Assembly (NCBI RefSeq): GCF_003286085.1
Contig: NW_020825294.1
Location: forward strand, 6,138,001 to 6,202,000
Direction: 5' to 3'
Source: Drosophila persimilis
Taxonomy: Eukaryota > Arthropoda > Insecta > Diptera > Drosophilidae
Length of the DNA: 64,000 nt
Position 1 is the first letter of the stretch. Each line of letters opens with the position of its first letter. Position numbers and translations under genes: made by a program. The notes below the pieces were generated by a model. That model ran no database searches, had not been told where the DNA came from, and was given only the letters and a program-made list of their open reading frames with translations. This document shows positions 41,001 through 53,000 of the stretch, piece after piece.

Positions 41001-44000
41001 TTTGAGCCACTAAAGGCTTAAGCCCGGCCCCACAGGGGAGCCCCAGGGGCAGGACATTAGAAATAATTCCACCACTCGCATAGCCGTTTTCTCTAATTCT
41101 GTTTATCTCGTTTTCTCTACCAACTAATTGCAGACATTAGCAGCTCCCTGACAATGACCGAGGTGAAGATACCCAATCACATAATGCGGCTGAAGAGCGC
41201 CACTCTGGGCTGTCGTTATGCGCTGGACGGCGAGTCGCTGTACTCGGTGAAATGGTACAAGGATGGACACGAGATCTACCGCTATGTGCCGCGCGATAAG
41301 CCCCCTGGACAGGCGTTCCCCCTGCCGGGAGTCAACATCGATGTGAGTGGGGGGGGGAGGGGAGTGTATGGTGCAACAGGTGCTGCCACTGCTGCCACAA
41401 AAAGAAACAACGAAAGAGGGAGAGAAATTTAATTTAAAATTTTATTACAATTTACGGGGTTGGGCTTGGGGTTGGGGCTTAGAGTGTGGGGGTTGTTGTT
41501 TAGGATTTAGTGTTACGACCCGATCATAATGATTATTTTAAAACATGTAATTGCCACAGAGCACCCCCAAAGCTCTCAGACGCTGGGGGCGTCTTCTCCC
41601 TGCTGCTGATTACGTCGACGGTGAGATGAAAATTGCTGCCACGTAGTTTTGCAATTTAACTTTAATTTAATGTGGATGTAACCGGCTTTTGTTGGCCATA
41701 AAAATGTGTGTGTCTGCTGCTTCCTTGTTCGCTCTCTCTCTCTCTCTCTTTGGCTTGGCTAAGGTCACGTGTTGGTCTGCTTTTGCTGCGATTGAAAAGG
41801 TTAACGGAAATCACTTAAAGCTGTCAATATCCCAGACAAAGTTGATATCCTTTGGCCTCCCATTTCCCCACTTCCACTTCCCATTCCCAATGGCAGGACT
41901 CTAGCGAGCCGCTCTAATAATAATAATTTGCCAAAAGCACTTAAGTGCGTCTACTTTGTCGGATGGCAGGGCAAAGGCAGAGCAAGTGCAGGGCAAAGGA
42001 GCCAGTGCCAGTGCCAGTACCACTGCCAGACCCAGAGCCAGTGCAAAGGCAAAGTAAATCCCGTCAATTGTCGGTCTAACGTGGCGTATGAGCAATGTGC
42101 GAGCGTGTTTTATGGCCTGTGCGTGTTTCCCAGCGGCCAAAAAGGGCAACACAACCACACAAAGGGGGTCGGGGGGAGGGGGAGGGGGTCCGGGGGTGGA
42201 AATAAGAGAGTCCTTCAGGGCCTAAGTGAAACAACAGGCCAGGCGTGCAGGCAGTGGCGGGCATAACGCGTAATGCGGCATAATTTTCGCTGATCTCAAT
42301 GTCTGCATTTGGACCCGGCCAAAAAGGGTTGAGGGCCTTAACCGCGAGGACAGGCAGATGATTAGAACAAAAGAGAGAGCGGGAAACAGAGAGGCAGAGC
42401 TGCGGCAGGGAAAAAGCTCTTGGAAAGCTGTGCGGGACATGATAAAGTGGAAATATTTTCACGCGAACGCCTTGTGGCCCGGAATTAATGCCGGAAATTC
42501 TCTTTAGAATTTTGGGATATTGCTTTTGGGAATTTCCGAAAATCTGGCTATTAATAGAGAGAGCGAACGAATCTAAAAATATAACGAAAATGTGCGTGTG
42601 AGCAAGTCGCAAGAGGCAACAGTTGATTGAAATGGAACGGAGTTGTTTCACGAGGTTTTTATATAAGAGAATACATCAGGAGGGTTTGGAAAACTGTGAA
42701 AAATGGTGACAGGAATTGTTTTGTGTGGATAAATAGCTTGTAGATACCATTTCCCTTTAATCTACATTACGAATGTATCTTTTATCATCAAATTTATCCC
42801 TTGGATGCTTTTGTAGGCAACCTCCTTAACAAATTTTATGTAATTCAGGTACTTTCGATACTTTTTGTCTCAAAAGAGCCGTGGAAACACTTGTCTAAAC
42901 ATCTTTCGTTTTATTTAATGTCTCTTTGAAACAATCTCTTGCTAATATACTTCAAAGATACTTAGTGGGGAGTGTGCTCCCCTCTTTTTAAATGAAATTT
43001 GCATCCAAATCAGAGATGTGGCTCCCTGTTCCGGCCACTGCAATCAGGGCAGCATGAACAAGGTTAGAGCTGAGATTCTTTTTGGCCAAAACCAAATTTG
43101 GAATTACAAATAACAACTTCAATCTGCAATCATGAGCGAAATGGCCAGCGCATGTTCATCCAAAGTGGAGGATTGTTAGAAGACTTGAGACGCGGGGGGG
43201 CGGGGGGGACGTGGGAGACGTAGAAGCAATAAAGAGAGACGACTGCAATTTGAATTGTGGCTAGAAGAACAATTCTCCATCTGTGCTCAGCTGTAGCCGG
43301 TTTCTACCCCCCTTTGACCAACATCCACCCCCCATGAAGGGGGTCACGCGGGGCGCTGACAACTTGAGCGTGCCCCAAGAATTGGGGAAAAAGAAGCACA
43401 ACCCGACTTAAGTACTGCCAAGAAGGGAACAAACAAAAGCCAGTCCAACGACCATTGTACAAGAATTGAAGGGCTCTGTGTGGGGGGAGGGTGGGGGGAG
43501 GGCAACGACATCCGAAAACAAGCAACAAACCAAAAATAATGTTGAACGTGACTTTTGTGATTGTTTACGTCAGAGTGGGATAGAGAGACCAGAGACAAAA
43601 GAGTGAGAGAGAGAGGAGACGAGCATAAAGCGAGAGCAAAGAATTTTCATAAAAATTTGCTCGACAACGGTCTAAAAATGGAATGCAATGAAACTTTCTT
43701 TGTACACCCCGCTACGAGCTGGAAAAAAGGGTATAATGTGGAGCTGTTCAACAGGAAGCGACAGGGAGACAGAGATTCTGATCACTAGAAGGGGCATACG
43801 TACATGTATATCCTTTTGATCAGCCATAAGTTGTACCATTTCTGTTGTATAAACGCTTTTAAATAGAATTCGAAGACTTCGAGACTCTAGACTCCACTTA
43901 AATGGCTCCCAAAACTGTAAATATGTGTGGCCGAGGGTATTTTGTAGTTCTACTTTTACTCCAGGACACTATTTTATTTAATTCTTCAATTTTCAAATAC

Positions 44001-47000
44001 ACACAAGTTAATCGTGGCTCTAAACAATAGGCCAATATTGCGCGAATGATTTAAACCAGCAACGATCACTGTTAACAGCGGCAGCGTTAACAGCAGCATC
44101 GGCTTCAGCAGCAGTGCTTACAGCGGCAGCGTTAACAGCAGCATCGGCTACAGCAGCAGCGTTAACAGCGGCAGGCTTAACAGTAGCATCGGCTACAGCA
44201 GCAGCGTTAACAGCAGCAGCGTTAATAGCAGCAGCGTTAACAGCAGCAACGTCGACAGCAGCAGTAGCTGCAGCGCCAGAATCGACGCCCGCTACTAGTC
44301 TCCCTCGCTGTTTTTCTCTCTCTCCCCCTGTTACTGGCACTGTTAACTCTACGACCCTGTTGATCTTCCACTTCTAGACCCGCTCTCTCTGTTACTTGCT
44401 CTGCTAGTCTCTCTATCTCTGCTGATGGTTCTGTTAACACTACAGACCCTGTTGATCAGCCCTTTCTAGTCTCTCCCACTCTGTTGCCTTCTCTGTTAAA
44501 TCTACAGACTAGATCCTGTTGCTGCCTTTGACTTCTCACAAACTCCCACATATATGACTTTCAAATAAAAGAGAATTATGTACATAGAATCCTGGTTGAA
44601 TAATTGCTAAGTAGTTTTGAAGCCAGCAGTGGCTCCAATTTGATTGAGTCCACAAAAGTGCACACCTAACGAGCGGCAAGGGCCGCGGCTCTACCTCTAA
44701 CTCTTCGATTTCCGGGCATAAAAACAGCAGGTATCTTGTGGTCGGTATAGATACCAACCAATACCATATAGAGCGAGCCCTCAACGGAGCATGTGTGTGC
44801 GTTTGATAATAAAAACTGCAACTTAAAGAACTTGACTGCAATTGTTGCTCGAAGGAGAACAAAACGAAGATATTTGAGTGACTTTTACAACAGTTTTCGC
44901 CCGTGCCCCTCCCTCCCCCCGCCCACTTGGGCCATTCTCCTACAGAGTTGCGTATCTTCCATCTTTTATGCTGTTCCTCCTTCGTTCCTTTGTACCCTCG
45001 TTCCACTTTTAGTGTGGAAATTTTGTGCGATTGTTTCTAGATATTTCATTGGAGTTTTTCGGGGATCTTGGGCCCCGCTTTATGACTTTTGTTGGCTTTT
45101 CTGCAAATTAAATTTGTCCGTTGATGAAAGCCACGCCTACTGTCCGTCAAGACAGACCCCAAAAACTAATAATAAACTGTGAGAGTATTTTTGGGGTTCT
45201 GCGGGTGCCATCATCAATCTTCATTTGGCAGGAAAAAAACGCCACACCATTAGATAAATCTTGAACTCTAATTGCATTTGGATTTGTGTCGATTCATTGT
45301 TGTGTAATTTGTCTTCTCTTGCAGCTGCGTAACTCCTCGGACACACAGATAATCCTGCGACGCGTAACACTCCAAAGTTCTGGACTCTACCGCTGCGAGG
45401 TGTCCGGCGAGGCGCCCGCATTCAACACCGTCTCCGAGTCGGAGACCATGACGGTTGTGGGTAAGTACTTTCACCACCCACCCCCCCATAAAAAAGGTGA
45501 AAAACGAAGGACAGTCATGGGGCGACAACAGAGAATTTAATTAAAATGCTAATAGTCCCGGGCAGTCGCAGTCGCAGTCAACAATGTTGTGAATGACATC
45601 TGAAGTTGCATGCAACGGCAGAGGCAGAGGCAGAGGCAACATAATTGGTGGGGAGAGCGAAAGCCAAAAAGGGATTGACAGACACAAGTTAAAGGATAAC
45701 AACCGAGGACTCCTGTCACCAGAAACGGATCGGAAAAAAAACCCATTTAAAGACCGAACCGAACCCTGTCTGAAATCTGAATCCGAGTCGGAGGCGGAGT
45801 CCGAGTCGGAGATGTAGTCTCTGGATGTAAATTGCATGCAGGTTGTCAGCCCGCTGTCAGGGGATTCTTTGATGGTTTCCTACTCACACGCTCGGATGCC
45901 TCCTTCTTACCCTCGGCTGCAGATGCGGGTTGAAGCCTTTAAACCTTTAAAGAGCAGATCGCCAGAGCCACCAAAAACTCTCCCTAAAACCTTTACAATT
46001 AATTCCCAAAGCTCGTTGCTCCAAACCTTCAGTTATCTTTTGTCGGGGATCCTTTCACTCGGCGACATTAATCAACATAATTAAATTAAAGTTTTTCAGT
46101 GCCGACGAAAAACCCGAGACGGCTTTAAGGCGTGTTCCGGCGCCTCAGGTGTCGCCGTGTGGCTCCTTGGTGCACCATCATCGTAAATGGAATTCATGCA
46201 ACATGGCAATGCGTTGCAAATGGCATTGTCGAGTCGAGTCAACTCCCAGGCTCCTTGTAAAGCTCGCCAGCTCTTGTTCGCTCCCTCCCACTGCCCGTTT
46301 TTTCGCTTTCTTTACGGTTTTCTGTGTGTTGTTTTTGCTCCGTGCGTTGGCAACCCTAGACACTGGATAGCACTCTACCCTGGCCACCATCCAGCCTCCA
46401 CTCCCATCTTCTTTCGCTTTTTGCTCTTAATACAGCTGCATAATCTAAGCCAACAATTGAAATGGAATTTCTGCAGTCGCCGTCGCCGTCGACGTTGCAG
46501 CTACAACAAAGAGTCGCCCCAGAGCCCCAGCCCCAGCCCCAGCCCCAGAGCCCCCGCCCCCGCCCATGTGTGTACAGAGAAGGGGCGTGGCAACTGTCAT
46601 TGCAATTTTGAAGTAAAATTATGTTTTCATGTCGACTTTTAAGTAGGAAAAATGGTCCCTCCAAGACAATGGGCGCCAGCTGCCACAAAAACTTGGCTGT
46701 GAGAGTGTGTGTGGGGGGCAAGGGGGAACCCGGGTTTCCTGAAAGTTTCCTTCAATCAAGAAGCCTCGCCTGAAGTTAATCACAAATTTATAAACTCATA
46801 AAAGAATCAAACGGTTATCAATATGTGCAGCGCCAACCAAGGGAATCCCCCTGAGGACTCAGACCAAGAAAATCATCTTGAGAGGGCTTCTCTGCCTTGA
46901 GGCACGCCCATCGCCCAAAACCAACGCCCAACGCCCCTTTGCTCGGGACAACACGCACTAAGCACATTTCATGCTGATTTTCCTTTTGGCCATTCCCAGA

Positions 47001-50000
47001 GCTGACAAGCCCTCCTCCATCTTCCTCACGACTGGGTCGCATTGGAATGTCAGGGAAATGGAAATGGTTTTGCATATTAAACAATGTGTCTGGGCAGCCA
47101 AATTGAACGATATTCGAACCAAAGTCGAAGGGGGAAAACGCCAGAGAATATAAAGAAATTGTGGGCGTTGCAAATCGAACCCAAACGCAGACCAAGGAGG
47201 AATCTCATCATCAACAACTGTGTCAGCGGCATCATCATTCTTGGGGTTGTCTGTGTGGGATGGTCCTGGGTCGTCCTGCTAATGCAAGTGAACCATAAAA
47301 TATGCTTTAGTGGGGGACTCTGCCTCGTTTGTCCCCGCAGAGACCTGCCCAACGGCCCCAATGTGGCGGGAAATGTTAATTTTTGCGATCATAAAAAGCG
47401 CCAGCGAAACGCCAATCTTTTATGGATATGATTTTGGTGGGATTCCCAGGCTGATTTATTGATATGGAAGCTGGGCAAATGTATTGGTTTGTCGGGTAGC
47501 TGGTTGGAGTGGATGTTGAGATGAACTGCATTCATGTTTAGGTCTTGAGGGGGCATGGGATCCATCCAGCTATCTGGAAGTACAGCTGATCTAAATAGAG
47601 CTTCCATCTGGAAATTAATGATATTGATATTGGATTGGCGAAGAGAGTTCCGGCTTAACAGCCTGTTACGCCTGCTGCCGTCTACAGCTCTCTGTTAACA
47701 GCCTGTTGCCGTCTACAGCTCTGCTGCCGGCTACCTCCCTCTGTTAACAGCCATGTAACGCCTGCTACCGTCTACAGCTCTCTGTTAACAGACTGTTACG
47801 CATGCTGCCGACTAGCGCTCTCTGTTAAACGCCATGTTACGCATGCTACCGGCTGCCTCTCTCTGTTAAACGCCTGTTACGCCTTCTGCCAGCTACCTCT
47901 CTCTGTTAAGCGCCTGTTACCGCCCGCTGTTATCGTTCTCTGACGCCGCTCGCTGCTCTCACGATCCACACGGCTTTCGAGCGGCCCTACGAATTTATCC
48001 AAGCATAACCGGCCCTTACCATCTATTCCTCAAGATTCTTTAAACGGTTAAGAACTCCATTCCCCTACTCACAGGAGTGGAAGAGTAGAAATAGCAGAAG
48101 AGAATACCATTCCTCTTGGTCCTATTTCATCCCATTTATGTGCGCATTCTTTCAGCTGCTCTTTCTTCTCCCGTTGATGCTTCCATCTTCACCATTTGCC
48201 TCTTCTCTTCACTGCATTCTTCAATTATTTTCCTGTCGATTGTTATTTACATTCTTTTTGCGGTCAGGAATGCTCTCTCACTCTCTCTTCCGTCACACTC
48301 TTTTAGCCATCTGTCGTTGGGTCCATTGTTGTTCGAAAACAACTTGCAAGAAATTCAAAAAGAAAAGAAACGAAATGGAAGAGAACGGAAATGAAATGAA
48401 AGGGAACGGATTGAAAGGGAACGGCACTGCACTGCAGGACTGTCACTTCCTCGCACTCCTTGTACTGACAGCTTCTCGGGTTCCCCAAAGTACTTCAGTC
48501 CGGCACTATGTCGCCGCTTTCGCTGGCCCTTTCTCCACTTTCTCCTCCCTCCCACATGCCGCAGTTTTCTCTTCCACTTCCTCTTTGTCCGCAGGACAGA
48601 CGCCCTCCTCATTTGTTATCTTTAATTTTACATATGGCAACGATTTTTAATGCACCCCACCCCACCCCACCCTGTCCGCTCTCTTTCGCTCTCTGTTGCG
48701 GCATGTTTGAGTTAAGACAACATTACAGTTACCGTTATTTCCTCAGCTCTTCCTGTATCCGTATCTGTATCTGACTCTTCCATACAGACATTTGTATCTG
48801 TGTGTGTGTGTGTGTATCCGTGTGCGCGTTTGGCGCGTTGTTTTATAATTAATGAGCACGCAAGGCTCTCAACGCTCGGCACATGTCCTGCTCTCTCGCG
48901 CCGGGTACCCATCCATGGGGTTCTGGGATCCTAGCAGGGTCCTTGGGCAGGTCTTCTACTCGTTCCCCCACCCTCTGAATTTATGGTTAAGTGCACTTTA
49001 AAGGACAAACACATATATAACTCACTTTTCCCCGCTGCGTTTCCTCCACACACCACACACGTCCCCGTACTCGAACTCCTCCTCGCACTCCTCCTCGCAC
49101 TCGTATAATGTGATCGCTTATCGATTTTACAATATAAAAAAGCAATTGCCTGCATAAAGGACCAAGACAAGGATGTTCTTGGGCCCCACCTCCGTGACCC
49201 CCCACTGGAGAGAGCAAAGTTAAATGTGATTTTTATGAGCTATGAGAAAAGTTGGCCAAGGGAGCGGAGCCCACTCTGCCGCAATATTTATTGTTGCTCC
49301 CTGCCCTGGTCACACTAATGAGCTGTAAATTCTCCAAAGAGGCTCCAGCTCCAGCTCCGGCATTCATTAAAGTTTAGTGCGAACAATTGAGGGGAATTCT
49401 TGGGGGCCACAAGTTCCTCCACTAAGACGTTGAGCAGATAATACTTTGTTTGAGTTGAGGGCAGGCTATTTATAGTCTTGTTAACGTCTTGATAACTACA
49501 TAACGGGGATACAAATTTAATGGTCATTCGAATAGGTATTTTATGAGGTCTGTACCGAGTGGATCGTGAGAGCGAGCCCGCGGTCACAGAGCGGTAACAG
49601 TGCTCTGTAACCGAGAGCGGCCCTAGGCTGTTATCGAGCTAACAGAGAGTGCTAACAGGCTGTTAAGGGAGAGTGCTGATAGGCTGTTAACGGCGAGGTC
49701 TAGAGGGCTGTTAACGGCGAGGTCTAGAGGGCTGTTAACGGCGACGTCTAGAGGGCTGTTAACGGCGAGGTCTAGAGGGCTGTTACGGCGAGGGCTAACA
49801 GTCTGTTAATCTGCTGTATTAACAGCGCTCTTCCTCTGTTCGATCTGCTGTCCTAAACAGATGCCCTAGAAGCCTCTTACGAATAAAATATAATATTTCA
49901 CAGCGCAAATAACAAATAAAATTGGCTTTAATCAAATCTTGTTCAGAATAATCGTTTATAATGGCAAAGTTATGTCTTCCAGATCTTTTTCTCTGCCATA

Positions 50001-53000
50001 ATAATGACGTAGTCTTCAGAAAGCATCCCAAAAGCCCTTTGACCCCCTCGATACCTCCACCTCTCTTGTTGCAACAAGACAGACCCGCCGGATGACTGAA
50101 ATGAAGGACTTCAGAAATATTTTTTTTCTATCTGCCTGAGCTGTCAACTACCACTGTCTGCGACTGTACTTGCTTTAAATATTTCTATTTGCATTTTACG
50201 TTATTTATTTCCATAGACAAATGCCATTTGGAGTGGAATAAATTTCACATTGCAGCTGGGCGTAAATCATTTCAACAAATGTTTATTAAAAAATTTGCAA
50301 AAGTATGAAAAGAGAGAGGGAGAGGGAGAGGGGGAGGCAGAGCGAGTCACTTAGGCAAGGACTCACAACATGTGCATAATCCACTTGTCCCCTGGAGGAC
50401 TACGGTCCCTGGAGGAACCCCCTGTATCTAGAACAAGCGAATGCCTAGAGGAGAGACACAGCCCCAGTCCCAGTCCCAATCCATCTGCTCATTGCCGAAA
50501 TCCCAGCCACCTGACCCAGCTTATCGCTTGCCTCAGAAGAAGCTGCAGAGTGCGCTGGAGGGGTGGCAAGGGGGTGGGGGAAAAACATGCCGCAGCATAT
50601 TAAAAGGAGACCACCAACAGAGCCGAACGGACGCCCACTTAAAGTGCTCACTGTAGTTGTCTGTCCCCCCCCGCTGGCCCCCCTCTTGTCAGCCACCTTG
50701 TTGCTGTTGTTGCTGGAGGCTGCTGCCTTAGACACTTTTTCACCTGGTTTCTTTCGTTCTTTCGGTTTTTTTCCGCCTTCTTTCTGACTGCACAAAAGGT
50801 AGCAAACGAGCAGTTAAAACGGTAGTCCCCCCCCCCCTGCGCCCCACCGCTCTACTTTCTGCCGAAAAAGAAACTGCTTAGTCATGGGAAAATGCCGAAA
50901 ATATACTTGAACCATGCGGCTATTCAGCATTCAGCATTCCCTCCATACCCACCACTCCCTCCCTCCCCCCGCATTTCCCTTTTAGCTTTTAGTTTTTTGG
51001 GCTTATTGCAAGTCCTGCTGCGGGTTCCCCTGCCCTGACTCCCCCTCCCCTGCCTCCCCTGCCTCCTTGTCGTTGCGTGCTAAGTCTGGGCAAAATAAAT
51101 TGCCAAATCATACCAACATACACTCAGGCCATCCATGTGTGTGGGGGGGATACCCTCCCTCTGCCTCTCGGCCTCACCCTGTTCTCCCCTTTGTTCTCTC
51201 GGGCTCTTCATGGGGGGTCGCCCCATTAGATTTATGCCACAAAATAAAATTTAAGTGCGACAATATGGCGTTGACTTAAAAAATGCTCACATTATATATA
51301 AACAATTATCAGAACATAACCCCGGGAGCACACACAGGTGGGCACAGGGGATGCCAAGGCGGGGAGGGGTTTCGATAAAGGTTTTTTGGCGGGTCATAAA
51401 TATCAAGCGGAGATAACATTCAATTTATATTGGAAACCATTAATTAAAGTTCAGCTTAGGTTAAGGTTTTTTTTAGGGGGACATTTGAGGGGCGATAAAT
51501 GGAGGGAATTGGGAGGAGAATTCTGGCGGAGAAAATTGGGAAAAATTCTCTAATCTATGCCTAAGAATATACGATATTACTTACATTTTATGGATTTGTT
51601 TTTCCAGCTAATTTTTGATCAGAAATTGCACTTCTTATTTCTTGAAATTTCTTAAAAATATATTTTAAGGGAATTGGGAATAGAATTCTGGGGGAGAAAA
51701 TGGGGAAAATAAGTCTCCAATCTATGTCTAAGAATATTCTATACTACTGTATTTTAGGGATTGATTCTTCGAGTTAGTTTTTAAAAATTAAATTGCATTT
51801 TTTCTTTCTTGAAAATTCTTTCGAGGGGGAAACTGAAATGCGCTAAATGAAGGGAATTGAAGGGAGAAACATTGGGAAAATCTGCCGTCAAATAAAGTTC
51901 CAATCTATGCCTAAGAATTTTAGATACTACTGTAATTTTGGGATTTGTTTCTTCCTGTAAATTTTTAATCATAAATTGCATTTCTTCTTTCTTGAAATTT
52001 CTTAAAAATTTCTTTCAAGGTGGATATCTAAATATGTACGTTAAATGGAGGGAATTGGAAAGAGAATTCTAGAGGAGAAAATGGGAAAAAATAAATCTCC
52101 AATCTATGCCTAAGAATATTAGATACTACTGTATTTATTGGATTGAGTTTTCCAGCATTTCTTCTTTCTTCTTCCCGGCCGAAAATCCACCTAATTTCTT
52201 TCCTTTTTTTCCTGGGTCCTTCTGGTTTTTGCCATCATCTAATTTCGGTTGATAACAATTTACATTGGCCAACTGGAGCAGTGCCACTGCACAGGGAACA
52301 AATCATATTTTCAATCTCTCGAAATGTGTTTATCAAAAATGCATTTTTCCAAGTTGGATTTTTAGATTGCTTCCTTTATGCGTTGCCCCCCCTTTGCATG
52401 TTGCACCCAAATTGAGTTTTCCAAGGGAAAGAGAGGGAGAGCCAAAGCAAAGTAAACTTTACTTTATAAATTACAAATAAGCAAACGGAAAATCCAATCC
52501 AGAAAAGAGCAACCTTAACCGGACTCGGGACTGGACTTCCTGCTTCCTGGAACTGGAACCATTTTGGAGTTGACCAAAAACCCGAAAGCCAGGCCACAAC
52601 AAAAAGCTCTGAAACGGCTTCTAAGCAAAATTAATTTTTTGAAAACCATTAAAAATTAATTTTATTTTATGGCACACACAGAAAAGGAAAGGAAATGTTA
52701 TGAGGAAGAAGATTTCCCTTCCTACGTTTTTTTTTTTCTTCCTTGGTTTTGGCATGAAAGAATATTTATAATGCATACAGAAAACACTCGGAACGGCCCA
52801 GAAAGGCAGTGGGGACACAGCACAGTGGGCGTGAACAAGGCCCGAGGAGGCCGCCTGCTCCTGGTCCTGGTCCTGGTCCTGGTCCTGGCTTTGGTCCCAC
52901 TTGACTTGGTTTTTATTTCTGCACATGCATGGATAACAGAGTGTTGCACGGACAATGCCAACGGGGAGCAGAGCCAGAGACTTATGTGGAAAGTGTCCAA

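Larger units (their letters stand above)
20068..41133 (+). other. Intron 1 of beat-family gene (21.1 kb)
   Basis: Bounded by GTGAGT and TAATTGCAG. No convincing nested gene. It holds several tandem arrays and a candidate MITE, listed separately, plus CA, CT and CTG-type simple repeats. The longer open frames (for example 25178-25678 minus, 38279-38692 minus) are low-complexity and overlap simple repeats. Confidence 0.75.
41343..45324 (+). other. Intron 2 of beat-family gene (4.0 kb)
   Basis: Bounded by GTGAGT and TCTTGCAG. It contains copy B of the 26-bp motif (42586-42611), a diverged dispersed repeat near 43700-43850 and a GTTAAC-rich array at 44060-44520. Confidence 0.8.

Noticed and set aside
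44114-44377. Open frame coding for an Ala/Thr/Ser-rich protein
   Set aside because: It is the direct translation of the GTTAACAGC repeat array; other frames are open for the same reason.
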